Of a stretch of DNA of 55,343 nt, positions 33,833-40,948 are shown in pieces. Below the pieces are notes generated by a model that saw only the letters and a list, made by a program, of their open reading frames with translations, searched no databases and had not been told where the DNA came from. Each line of letters begins with the position of its first letter. The stretch's first letter is position 1. Made by a program: the position numbers and the translations under genes. The stretch is taken from the NCBI GenBank assembly GCA_016190485.1, contig JACPQN010000091.1:1-55343 (forward strand), given 5' to 3'. This stretch comes from Chloroflexota bacterium (GTDB taxonomy: Bacteria; Chloroflexota; Dehalococcoidia; SHYD01).

Positions 33833-33926
33833 GGTGGCTCCTCTCCTGTGGCTCTGCCAAGCTCACTATCGTGATCCGCTACGTACTCTAGAGGCACCCA
33901 CGGCCGCGGTCAAGGGCGGAGAGAGA

Positions 33927-34023
33927 GCGTTTAATAACTCCGCACTGCAGGCTGCAGCCTGCAGCATAGCCGCTCAGAATGCCTCAGGCTTGAGCCCGAG
34001 GTGGCAGGTTGATAAACACCCTC
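33927..34023 (+). mobile_element. Short MITE-like element, family 1 copy C
   Basis: A 97-bp element with the same body as copies A and B: CTGCAGGCTGCAGCCTGCAG and CCTCAGGCTTGAGCCCGAGG hairpins (one mismatch) between GCGTTTAATAAC and GATAAACACCCTC. Flanks share GAGAGA, but the 9-bp duplication is imperfect, so it is older or has changed. Its right end lies 12 bases before the TATAAT that precedes the DUF815 gene. Confidence 0.75.
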
Positions 34024-34040
34024 GAGAGAAGGGGTATAAT
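34009..34040 (+). promoter_or_regulatory. Possible promoter of the DUF815 gene, partly in a MITE
   Basis: A consensus TATAAT sits at 34035-34040. The only -35-like box is TTGATA at 34009-34014 inside the MITE end, but the 20-base spacer is longer than normal, so the match is doubtful. The leader would be about 27 bases. Confidence 0.3.
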
Positions 34041-34072
34041 ACAGGCTAGTAACTACCTGCTGAGGGGACAAT

Positions 34073-35515
34073 GTGACATCCGAGGCGCTGGTTCGCTCGT
34101 CACAGGGAGTATCACGGGACGCGCTGGTCGATCTGCGCCTGCGGTTGGGGGCGCTCCGCATCTACCGCGGCGTGCTGGCGGACCCCCCCGGTCAGATGAT
34201 GCTCGCGCTTCTGGGGCAGCTAACCGGCGACAAGTTCCCGGAAGAGGAAACTCTTATCGCTACGACGGAGACCTTCGCCCAACTTGGCGGCGCGTTGCTT
34301 GCCGAGGCGGCGCGGGCGCCCCAGGGGCTTTGGGGCGATCCCTGGCAGGAGCACCTGGTGAACCGCCTGCTGGCCGATGCGAATCCCTTCAGCCAGCAGG
34401 CCGAGGGGGACCCGGCGGCCGCGCCCTCCGGCGGCCTGCTGGCCGCAGTGCAAGCGGAGCTCCACACCCTGCAAGCCCTGCACGAGCTCTCCCTGACCCG
34501 CTTGCAGGAGGCGCTTGTGGAGGGCTGGCCGGAGCGGGCGGAGCGTTTGCGGGAGCTGTGGCCCGATCTCGACCCCTTGGTCCCGCCCGCACCAGAGAAC
34601 GGATCCGGAAACGGCGGCCTCGGCGGCATGCGGCGGCGGTTGCGAGAAGCCACAGACTGGGCGACGCTGGCCCCAAAGCTGGCCCAGTTCTATGCTCAGA
34701 TGGGCACGGGGCTCTTCAGTCAGTACCGCTCCTTCCGCTGGGTTATGCGTGATGGCGCCGGCGCGCTGGAGGGCATTCCGGCTCCCGACCCCATTCGCAT
34801 CGAAGAGCTGATTGGCTACGAGCGGGAGCAGGAGATGGTGCTGCGCAACACCCGCCACTTTGTGCAGGGGGCGCCCGGCAACAACGTGCTGCTCTACGGG
34901 GACAGCGGGACCGGCAAGTCCTCGCTGGTCAAGGCGCTGCTCAACGCCTTTGGTGACTCTGGCCTGCGCCTAGTGGAGGTGCCCAAGGAGCACCTGACGG
35001 ACTTTCCCTACATTGCCCGAGCGCTCCGGGGCCGGCGGGAGCGGTTCATCCTCTTCGTGGACGACTTCTCCTTCGAGGAGCACGAGACGGAGTACAAGGC
35101 GTTGAAGGCGCTCCTGGAGGGCAGCCTGGAGGCGCGCCCCCGGAACGTGCTGATCTACGCTACCTCCAACCGCCGGCACCTGGTGAAGGAGCAGTTCTCC
35201 GACCGCTCGGCCCCCGGCGACGAGGACGTGCGCCCTCACGAGACGGTGCAGGAGAAGCTCTCCCTGGCGGACCGCTTCGGGATACGGGTGGCCTTTCTGA
35301 CACCGGATCAGCCGCGCTACCTGGCCATAGCGCTGGCCCTGGCCCGCCGGGAGGGTATCGCCCTGCCCTCGGAGGAGGTGCAGCGGAGGGCCCTGCAATG
35401 GGCCCAGTGGCAGCACGGCTTTTCCGGGCGCACCGCGCGCCAGTTTGTCGATGACCTGCTGGGTGAGCTGCAGGCTGGCCCCGCTCCCGGTCAACCAGGG
35501 GGCGTGCCGTGGTGA
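34073..35515 (+). CDS. DUF815-type AAA ATPase
   Basis: A 480-residue protein. The first 240 residues are helical with no known motif. Then IEELIGYEREQEMVLRNTRH leads to Walker A GDSGTGKSS (from 276), VEVPKEHLTDFPYIARALRG, Walker B FILFVDDFSFEEHETEYKAL, and RNVLIYATSNRRHLVKEQFS as sensor 1. QEKLSLADRFGIRVAFLTPD and GRTARQFVDDLL end the domain. This is the DUF815 ATPase pattern. Family function is poorly known; the fold suggests a remodelling ATPase for a nucleic acid or a protein. GTG at 34073 follows TGAGGGG. It starts a plus-strand run to 38905 whose genes overlap or are closely spaced. Confidence 0.88.
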   Translation: MTSEALVRSSQGVSRDALVDLRLRLGALRIYRGVLADPPGQMMLALLGQLTGDKFPEEETLIATTETFAQLGGALLAEAARAPQGLWGDPWQEHLVNRLLADANPFSQQAEGDPAAAPSGGLLAAVQAELHTLQALHELSLTRLQEALVEGWPERAERLRELWPDLDPLVPPAPENGSGNGGLGGMRRRLREATDWATLAPKLAQFYAQMGTGLFSQYRSFRWVMRDGAGALEGIPAPDPIRIEELIGYEREQEMVLRNTRHFVQGAPGNNVLLYGDSGTGKSSLVKALLNAFGDSGLRLVEVPKEHLTDFPYIARALRGRRERFILFVDDFSFEEHETEYKALKALLEGSLEARPRNVLIYATSNRRHLVKEQFSDRSAPGDEDVRPHETVQEKLSLADRFGIRVAFLTPDQPRYLAIALALARREGIALPSEEVQRRALQWAQWQHGFSGRTARQFVDDLLGELQAGPAPGQPGGVPW

Positions 35516-36213
35516 GACGGGCGCGAGAGGTCCTCCCTGGAGTGTACCAGGTGGCCACCCTGGGCTCTGCGGTGACCATCCTCTGCGAGGGCGACCAGGT
35601 GGTGCTGGTGGACGCGGGCCTCCGGAGCACGCCGCGGCGGGTGGCCGCCTTCCTGGAGATGCAGGGACTCTCCCTGAGCCAGGTGACCCACATCCTGGTG
35701 AGCCACTGGCATCCCGACCATATCGCCGGGCTGGCGGCGGCCCGGGAGGCCAGCGGGGCGCTCGTCGCCGTGCACCCCCTGGACACGCCCGCGGTCTGCG
35801 GGGCCAACGGGTACCCCAGTCCCTTCTCGCACCGGCTGCTGGAGGGTATCACGGCCCCTCTGAGCGGCCTGCTGCGGCCGCGGCCGGTGCCGGTGGACCT
35901 GGCGCTGGAGGAGGGCTTCAGGCTGGATATCCTGGGCGGGCTCGAGGTGATCCACACCCCGGGACACACGCCGGGCAGCGTGTGCTTTTACTTCCCGGCC
36001 CTGGGTCTACTCCACGTAAGCGACTCGCTCCAGTGCTGGGGCGGCAGGGTCGGACCACCCAGCCCTTTCTTCACCCAGGACATGGCCCAGGCCCGGGCGT
36101 CCATCCGGCGCATGGCCGCGTTGCACTTCGATGTCCTGAGCTTTAGCCATTTCCCACCCGTCAGGTCGGGTGCGCGGGAAGCGCTGCAGGCGCTGGCGGA
36201 CCGCCTGAACTAG
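35509..36213 (+). CDS. MBL-fold metallo-hydrolase
   Basis: A 234-residue metallo-beta-lactamase-fold protein. The metal motif is HWHPDH (His66, His68, Asp70, His71), with VDAGLRSTPRRVAAFLE before it. Later ligands are in VIHTPGHTPGSVCF and HVSDSLQ, and the last His is in FSHFPPV. Family members hydrolyse thioesters, lactones or phosphodiesters; the pattern resembles glyoxalase-II/quorum lactonase relatives, but the substrate is unknown. The start GTG 35509 or 35512 overlaps the DUF815 stop, so the genes are coupled. Confidence 0.9.
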   Translation: MVRRAREVLPGVYQVATLGSAVTILCEGDQVVLVDAGLRSTPRRVAAFLEMQGLSLSQVTHILVSHWHPDHIAGLAAAREASGALVAVHPLDTPAVCGANGYPSPFSHRLLEGITAPLSGLLRPRPVPVDLALEEGFRLDILGGLEVIHTPGHTPGSVCFYFPALGLLHVSDSLQCWGGRVGPPSPFFTQDMAQARASIRRMAALHFDVLSFSHFPPVRSGAREALQALADRLN

Positions 36214-36220
36214 CAAACTC

Positions 36221-36733
36221 ATGTACGATCCATCCCAGCCTGTTGCCCTGTGGTTGGCCGCAGCGCTTCAGGCCTACTCTGGCGCGGTGTGGGACATCGT
36301 TCCCCGCTTGGCGGGAGGGCCGCAGGGCCCTCCCTGGCGCTGGGTGCTGGTGGAGCTGGCGCTCTTTACCGGGCTGCTCTCCGTGGGGGCCTGGTGGGTG
36401 CGGATGCTGATTGGGGTAGGCCGGTACGCGCGCACACCCCAGCACTGGGGGACGGCCGCCGTCTTCGCCTGCGTCTTCAGCCTGCTGTGGAACTGGTATG
36501 GGCTGGTGGCCAGCCAGATGATCCAGCTCGGCCTCCACCCCGTGGAAGGGTGGGAGTGGACCTTTCTCACCTGGGGACTGCCCTACATGGCAGCCGGCGC
36601 CGCGTTTTCTGGAGCGACGTTTCTCGAGAAGCTGGGCGTCGCCCTGGCCCTGGGCACCCTTGCGCTGCTGGGGCTGGGACGCTGGTGGGCCGGGGGCCGC
36701 GGGCTGCCACGGCGACGGCGAGCCACCCGCTAG
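36221..36733 (+). CDS. Membrane protein of unknown function
   Basis: A 170-residue protein with about four predicted membrane helices: WLAAALQAYSGAVWDIV (weak), WRWVLVELALFTGLLSVGAW, GTAAVFACVFSLLWNWYGLV, and GVALALGTLALLGLGRWW with a further hydrophobic segment WGLPYMAAGAAFSGATF. The C-terminus is Arg-rich (GLPRRRRATR), so it faces the cytoplasm. No family is recognised. It starts 8 bases after the MBL gene and ends 7 before the amidohydrolase, a tight operon. Confidence 0.75.
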   Translation: MYDPSQPVALWLAAALQAYSGAVWDIVPRLAGGPQGPPWRWVLVELALFTGLLSVGAWWVRMLIGVGRYARTPQHWGTAAVFACVFSLLWNWYGLVASQMIQLGLHPVEGWEWTFLTWGLPYMAAGAAFSGATFLEKLGVALALGTLALLGLGRWWAGGRGLPRRRRATR

Positions 36734-36739
36734 ATAGCC

Positions 36740-37606
36740 ATGGACGGCATCGTGGTGGACTTCCATGTGCACATCTTCCCGCCTCACGTTAAGGCGGACC
36801 GCTCTGCCTATCTGGCCCGAGACCTGCTTTTCCGCAGTATGTATGAGAGCCCTCGAGCGCGGATTGCGACAGCGGAAGACCTGGTCGCCAGCATGGACCG
36901 TGCGGGGGTGGATATCTCCGTGGCGCAGGGCTTTGCTTGGACCAGCCAGGACCTCTGCCGGGAGAGCAACGACTATCTGCTGGAAGCGGCGTCCCGCTAT
37001 CCGGGCAGGATCGTGCCCTTCTGCACCGTGCAGCCGGCGGCGGGCGACGCAGCGCTGCGAGAGCTGGAGCGCTGTGTCCAGGGCGCACCACCAGCCCGTG
37101 GCCTCGGCGAAATGCGGCCTGAGCTCCAGGGGTTCGGGAGAGAGGACTGCGGCCTCTGGGATGACCTGGCCCGCTTCTGCGGCCAGCACGGCCTGATCCT
37201 GCTGATGCACGCTTCGGAGCCGGTGGGCCACGGCTACCCCGGAAAGGGCGGCATGAAACCCACCCTGATTTACCAGTTCCTGCAGCGCTTCCCCGCGTGG
37301 CCCACGGTGCTGGCCCATCTGGGCGGCGGCCTGCCCTTCTACGCCGCCATGCCGGAGGTGCGAGCCGCGATGGCGCAGACCTACGTGGACATCGCCGCCT
37401 GGCCGCTGCTCTACCGTCCGGAAATCTTTGCAGCGCTGGCGGCCCTGGGGACCATGGGGCGGGTCCTCTTCGGCTCCGATTATCCCCTGCAAGATCAGTC
37501 CCTCGCGGTGCAGCGCCTCCGAGAGGCGCCCCTCGCGCCGGAGGCCCTTGCTGCCGTCTTGGGTGAGAACGCCGTCAGGCTCCTGGGGTTGGCCCATGGC
37601 GGATAA
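36740..37606 (+). CDS. Amidohydrolase 2 family metal-dependent hydrolase
   Basis: A 288-residue TIM-barrel hydrolase. DFHVHIFP near the start gives the HxH metal ligands, LMHASEPVGH and VLAHLGGGLPFYAAMPE supply the middle His residues, and VLFGSDYPLQDQ holds the last Asp. This order is that of the ACMSD/2,3-dihydroxybenzoate decarboxylase superfamily (amidohydrolase 2), whose members hydrolyse or decarboxylate small organic compounds. Substrate unknown. The C-terminus overlaps the ThpR start by 11 bases. Confidence 0.9.
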   Translation: MDGIVVDFHVHIFPPHVKADRSAYLARDLLFRSMYESPRARIATAEDLVASMDRAGVDISVAQGFAWTSQDLCRESNDYLLEAASRYPGRIVPFCTVQPAAGDAALRELERCVQGAPPARGLGEMRPELQGFGREDCGLWDDLARFCGQHGLILLMHASEPVGHGYPGKGGMKPTLIYQFLQRFPAWPTVLAHLGGGLPFYAAMPEVRAAMAQTYVDIAAWPLLYRPEIFAALAALGTMGRVLFGSDYPLQDQSLAVQRLREAPLAPEALAAVLGENAVRLLGLAHGG

Positions 37607-38195
37607 ATCGCTGCGCGCCTTTGTGGCCCTGCCACTGCCCGACGCAGTAAAGCTAGCCCTGAGCCAGGTACAGCGGCGCCTCCGGGCCGTGGCTGAAGGC
37701 CGCCTGGTGAAGTGGGTCGAACCGGGGGCGATGCATCTGACCCTCAAGTTCCTGGGGGAGATACCGCCCCAGCAGGTGGCGCCCATTGGAGAAGCGGTCC
37801 AGCGGGCGTCGGAGGGGGCGCCGCCCTTCACGTTGCGGTTGGATGCCCTGGGGGCCTTCCCCTCCGGACAGCGGCCCCGCGTGGTGTGGGCCGGGGCCAG
37901 CTCGGTCGTGGAGCAGTGTGCCACGCTGTTCCAGCGGGTGGAGCAGGAGCTGAGACCCCTTGGGTTCCCGGCAGAGACGCGACCCTTCGCTGCTCACGTC
38001 ACCCTTGGCCGGGTGCGGGACCAGGCGCCTGCAACAGCCCTCCTTGGCCTTGCCGACGTCCTGGCCAGCGCCGCGCGACTGGAGCCGGCGCTGGAGGCGG
38101 CCATAGACCGCGTGGTGCTGTTCAAGAGCACCCTCACGCCCAAAGGGGCGCACTATGAGCCACTGGCGCTGGCGCCTCTGTTGGGACCGCCCTAA
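37596..38195 (+). CDS. thpR: RNA 2',3'-cyclic phosphodiesterase ThpR
   Basis: A 199-residue 2H phosphoesterase. The two HxT/S motifs are HLTLKFLGEI (His47) and HVTLGRV (His134), spaced as in ThpR/LigT. SLRAFVALPLPDAVKLALSQ and VKWVEPGAMHLT at the start are typical. The enzyme opens 2',3'-cyclic phosphates at RNA ends to 2'-phosphates; E. coli LigT also joins tRNA halves in vitro. The ATG at 37596 overlaps the amidohydrolase; the longer frame from 37428 is a shadow of that gene. Its role in this operon is unclear. Confidence 0.92.
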   Translation: MADKSLRAFVALPLPDAVKLALSQVQRRLRAVAEGRLVKWVEPGAMHLTLKFLGEIPPQQVAPIGEAVQRASEGAPPFTLRLDALGAFPSGQRPRVVWAGASSVVEQCATLFQRVEQELRPLGFPAETRPFAAHVTLGRVRDQAPATALLGLADVLASAARLEPALEAAIDRVVLFKSTLTPKGAHYEPLALAPLLGPP

Positions 38196-38209
38196 CGAAC
38201 GCGAGGCGC

Positions 38210-38905
38210 ATGGAGCCTAACGACACCGCTGGCCTCTCGGCGGCCGTTCCGGCCTCTTGGACTGCGGAGCGCTGCGGGCACTGCGGCGTCCTCTGGGTCC
38301 AGGGCTGGTGCGCGGACTGCGCCCACGAGAACCACCGCTCGGGGGCGGCGAGCGACGATCCGGCGGCAGACAGCCTGTGCCCCGTCTGCGTGCTGCTGGG
38401 GCGACCGGAGACCGAGTGGGAGCTGGGAGAGGTCAGCCTGGTCTGCCCGGACTGCGGCGCCCACTATTTCTGGCCAGGCCGGGAGCAGGCGGCGTACCTC
38501 CGCAGCCAGGACCTACGGCGTGTGCCGCACGCCTGCCGCCGTTGCGCTCAACAAGGCCAGCAGCGGCGCCCCGACGACCTGCGGGCGCTGCAGCAAGCGG
38601 CTCGGAGCCTGAGGGAGTCCTACCGCACCCTCCGGCCTGATCTCCGGGACCCCGAGAAGATCATCCTGCGCTACCAGCGCGCGCAGCAGCGAGCACAGTG
38701 GATCGTGGCCACCTATGGGACCTACCTGGGGGAAGACTTCGTCTACCGCTTTCAGGGCGCCATCGGAGCGCCGGTGCCAGCCTCCCCCTTTGACGACACG
38801 GCGCCGACGCGGCGGGCTATCCTGCGGCTACGCAAGGTGACTCGGGAGCTGCTGGAGGCGGTGGGATCATTGGTGGAAGGCGAGAGCGGTGCGGAGGAGT
38901 GGTAG
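38210..38905 (+). CDS. Cysteine-rich zinc-ribbon protein of unknown function
   Basis: A 231-residue protein. The first 110 residues carry CGHC/CADC, CPVC/CPDC and CRRC, three probable zinc-binding ribbons. The second half is helical and charged (LQQAARSLRESYRTLRPDLR, IILRYQRAQQRAQWIVATYG), possibly a coiled-coil or RNA-contact region. No family match is claimed. It lies 14 bases after thpR and ends the plus-strand run that started at 34073. ATG at 38210 follows GCGAGGCGC. A nucleic-acid link is possible from the ribbons and its neighbour thpR, but this is inference. Confidence 0.7.
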   Translation: MEPNDTAGLSAAVPASWTAERCGHCGVLWVQGWCADCAHENHRSGAASDDPAADSLCPVCVLLGRPETEWELGEVSLVCPDCGAHYFWPGREQAAYLRSQDLRRVPHACRRCAQQGQQRRPDDLRALQQAARSLRESYRTLRPDLRDPEKIILRYQRAQQRAQWIVATYGTYLGEDFVYRFQGAIGAPVPASPFDDTAPTRRAILRLRKVTRELLEAVGSLVEGESGAEEW

Positions 38906-38928
38906 GCTTGCGGGGGTACGATGCAGCC

Positions 38929-38957
38929 TTTTTATTTCAGAGAGCCTCTCGTATAAT
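38929..38957 (+). promoter_or_regulatory. Promoter candidate for the UDP-sugar dehydrogenase / redox operon
   Basis: A perfect TATAAT at 38952-38957 with a weak TTTTTA 17 bases upstream. It would start transcription near 38965, about 90 bases before the dehydrogenase gene, which overlaps or is close to the following redox genes. Confidence 0.4.
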
Positions 38958-39053
38958 AGGGGGCGCATTGGTGAAGAAGGGCACAATCTTTCCGCAGCCG
39001 CGGAGGGTCACCCGGAGCCCGTGGCCGATGGCTGCGGAAGCAGGGGTTAGCGC

Positions 39054-40430
39054 ATGAGGAAGATCACCGTCATTGGGACGGGCTACGTGGGCCTGGTCAC
39101 CGGCGCCTGCTTTGCCGACCTGGGCAATGCGGTCCGCTGCATTGACATCGACGAGCGGAAGATCGCGATGCTGCGGGAGGGCCAGATGCCCATCTACGAG
39201 CCTGGCCTGGCAGAGCTGGTGGTCCGCAACGTCCGGGCGAGGCGCCTGAGCTTTACCTCCGATTATCCCGAAGGGTTGCGGGACACCGATTTCGCCTTCA
39301 TCGCCGTGAACACCCCCTCGGGGATCAGTGGCGAGGCGGACATGAGCCAGGTGCGGCAGGCTGCTGAGGGTATCGGTGAGAACATCCACAAAGAGACGGT
39401 GATCGTTAACCGGAGCACCGTGCCCATCGGCACCGGCGACATGGTGGCCAGCATCGTGCGGCGCGCCAATGGGCACGTGCCCTTCTCCGTGGTCTCCAAC
39501 CCCGAGTTCACCCGGGAGGGCCAGGCGGTGCAGGACTTTCTGCATCCGGACCGCATCGTGCTGGGCGCCACGGACCGCGTCGCCGCGGAGCAGGTGGCCC
39601 AGCTCTACGCCTCTTTCTCCTGCCCCATTATCATCACCGACTTGAACACCGCGGAGATGATCAAGTACGCCTCTAACGCCTTCCTGGCCACCCGGGTGGC
39701 CTTTATCAACGAGATCTCGGCCATCTGCGAGAAGGTGGGCGCCGACGTCAAGGAGGTGGCCCGGGGCATGGGGCTAGACACCCGCATCGGCCTGGGGTAT
39801 CTGGAAGCGGGCCTGGGCTACGGCGGGAGCTGCCTGCCCAAGGACGTGCGCGCGCTGGAGCACATGGCCGCTATTCACGGCTGCCACCCGCAGCTCCTGC
39901 GGGCCGTGATCGACATCAACCGGGACCAGCGCCGCCTGGTGGTACAGCGCCTCCGGGAGCTCCTGGAGACGGCCGATCCCCTCAGCGGGCGTCGCGGGCT
40001 GGAGGGGCGCGTAGTGGGTGTGCTGGGTCTCAGCTTTAAGCCCGGCACCGACGACATTCGGGAGGCCCCCTCTCTGGACGTGGTACACCTCCTGGAAAGC
40101 GAAGGCGCTCGGGTGCGCGCCTATGACCCGGCGGCCATGGACCGGGTGCGGGCGGAGGGCGTGCTCCCGGATGTGGAGCTCTGCCCGGACCCCTACCAGC
40201 TTGCCCAGGACGCTGACGCGCTGGTGGTGGTCACCGAGTGGAACGAGTTCAAGAACCTGGACATGGAACGGGTGAGAGACGCCTTGCGCCGGCCTATCGT
40301 GGTGGACGGCCGCAACATCTATGACCCGCAGCGCATGCACGAGTTGGGGTTCACCTACTGGAGCGTCGGACGGCAGAGCCCCAGACAGGCGCAGGCCCGG
40401 GCGGAGACCACGGGCGCCCGGTGGCTCTAA
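39054..40430 (+). CDS. UDP-glucose/GDP-mannose 6-dehydrogenase family protein
   Basis: A 458-residue enzyme. The N-terminal NAD motif is [20 protein letters not shown], then [12 protein letters not shown] and STVPIGTGD. The catalytic Cys260 is in [30 protein letters not shown] is the core helix, and [20 protein letters not shown] begins the C-terminal sugar domain. The enzyme oxidises UDP-glucose to UDP-glucuronate in two NAD-dependent steps; GDP-mannose or UDP-ManNAc are possible alternative substrates. ATG at 39054 has only a weak upstream site (AGGGG near 39043). Its stop overlaps the NuoE-like start, so it may be co-transcribed with the redox genes, although no functional link is obvious. 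Confidence 0.93.
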   Translation: MRKITVIGTGYVGLVTGACFADLGNAVRCIDIDERKIAMLREGQMPIYEPGLAELVVRNVRARRLSFTSDYPEGLRDTDFAFIAVNTPSGISGEADMSQVRQAAEGIGENIHKETVIVNRSTVPIGTGDMVASIVRRANGHVPFSVVSNPEFTREGQAVQDFLHPDRIVLGATDRVAAEQVAQLYASFSCPIIITDLNTAEMIKYASNAFLATRVAFINEISAICEKVGADVKEVARGMGLDTRIGLGYLEAGLGYGGSCLPKDVRALEHMAAIHGCHPQLLRAVIDINRDQRRLVVQRLRELLETADPLSGRRGLEGRVVGVLGLSFKPGTDDIREAPSLDVVHLLESEGARVRAYDPAAMDRVRAEGVLPDVELCPDPYQLAQDADALVVVTEWNEFKNLDMERVRDALRRPIVVDGRNIYDPQRMHELGFTYWSVGRQSPRQAQARAETTGARWL

Positions 40431-40930
40431 CCCCGCGATCTATGCCCGGCCAGCAGCCCCTTGCCGGGCTCGAGGGCATCCTCCGGGAGTACCAGGGCCG
40501 GCGTGGCGTACTGCTGGAGGTGTTTCATCGTGTCCAGGACGCCTACGGCTACGTGCCCCCGGAGGCCATCGAACCCATAGCCCGGGCGCTACGGATGCAT
40601 GCGCCTACCGTCTATGGCACCCTCACCTTCTACACAGAGTTCCGCACCGCCGCCCCGCCCCGGGTCCTGGTCAACATGTGCCTGGGTCCCACCTGCCATC
40701 TTCGGGGCGCTGAGGCCATCAGGCGCATCCTTGAGCGTCGCCTCCAGCTCGACGAAAACGGGCGCTCCCCGGACGGCGCGGTAGGAGTCCACGTGGTGCA
40801 ATGCGCTGGGCACTGCCACGTAGCGCCCCTGGCGTACCTGAACGGCCAGGTACGAGGACGCCTGGCCATGAGTGACGTGGTCGCGCTAGCGGAGGAGGCC
40901 AGGTTCCTGGCAGGAGGAGCTAGCGCCTAG
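40421..40930 (+). CDS. NuoE/HndA-like [2Fe-2S] subunit
   Basis: A 169-residue thioredoxin-like ferredoxin subunit. [20 protein letters not shown] and [16 protein letters not shown] are the N-terminal helices. The four cluster ligands are CLGPTC (Cys-x4-Cys) and CAGHC (Cys-x3-Cys), the normal NuoE spacing. It hands electrons to or from the FMN subunit NuoF. The start could be GTG 40421 or ATG 40442; the first overlaps the dehydrogenase stop by 10 bases. The next gene is the NuoF-like subunit, 18 bases away, so this is the start of a NADH-linked module. Confidence 0.88.
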   Translation: MALTPRSMPGQQPLAGLEGILREYQGRRGVLLEVFHRVQDAYGYVPPEAIEPIARALRMHAPTVYGTLTFYTEFRTAAPPRVLVNMCLGPTCHLRGAEAIRRILERRLQLDENGRSPDGAVGVHVVQCAGHCHVAPLAYLNGQVRGRLAMSDVVALAEEARFLAGGASA

Positions 40931-40948
40931 CGGCTGCTGCAAGCGCTC

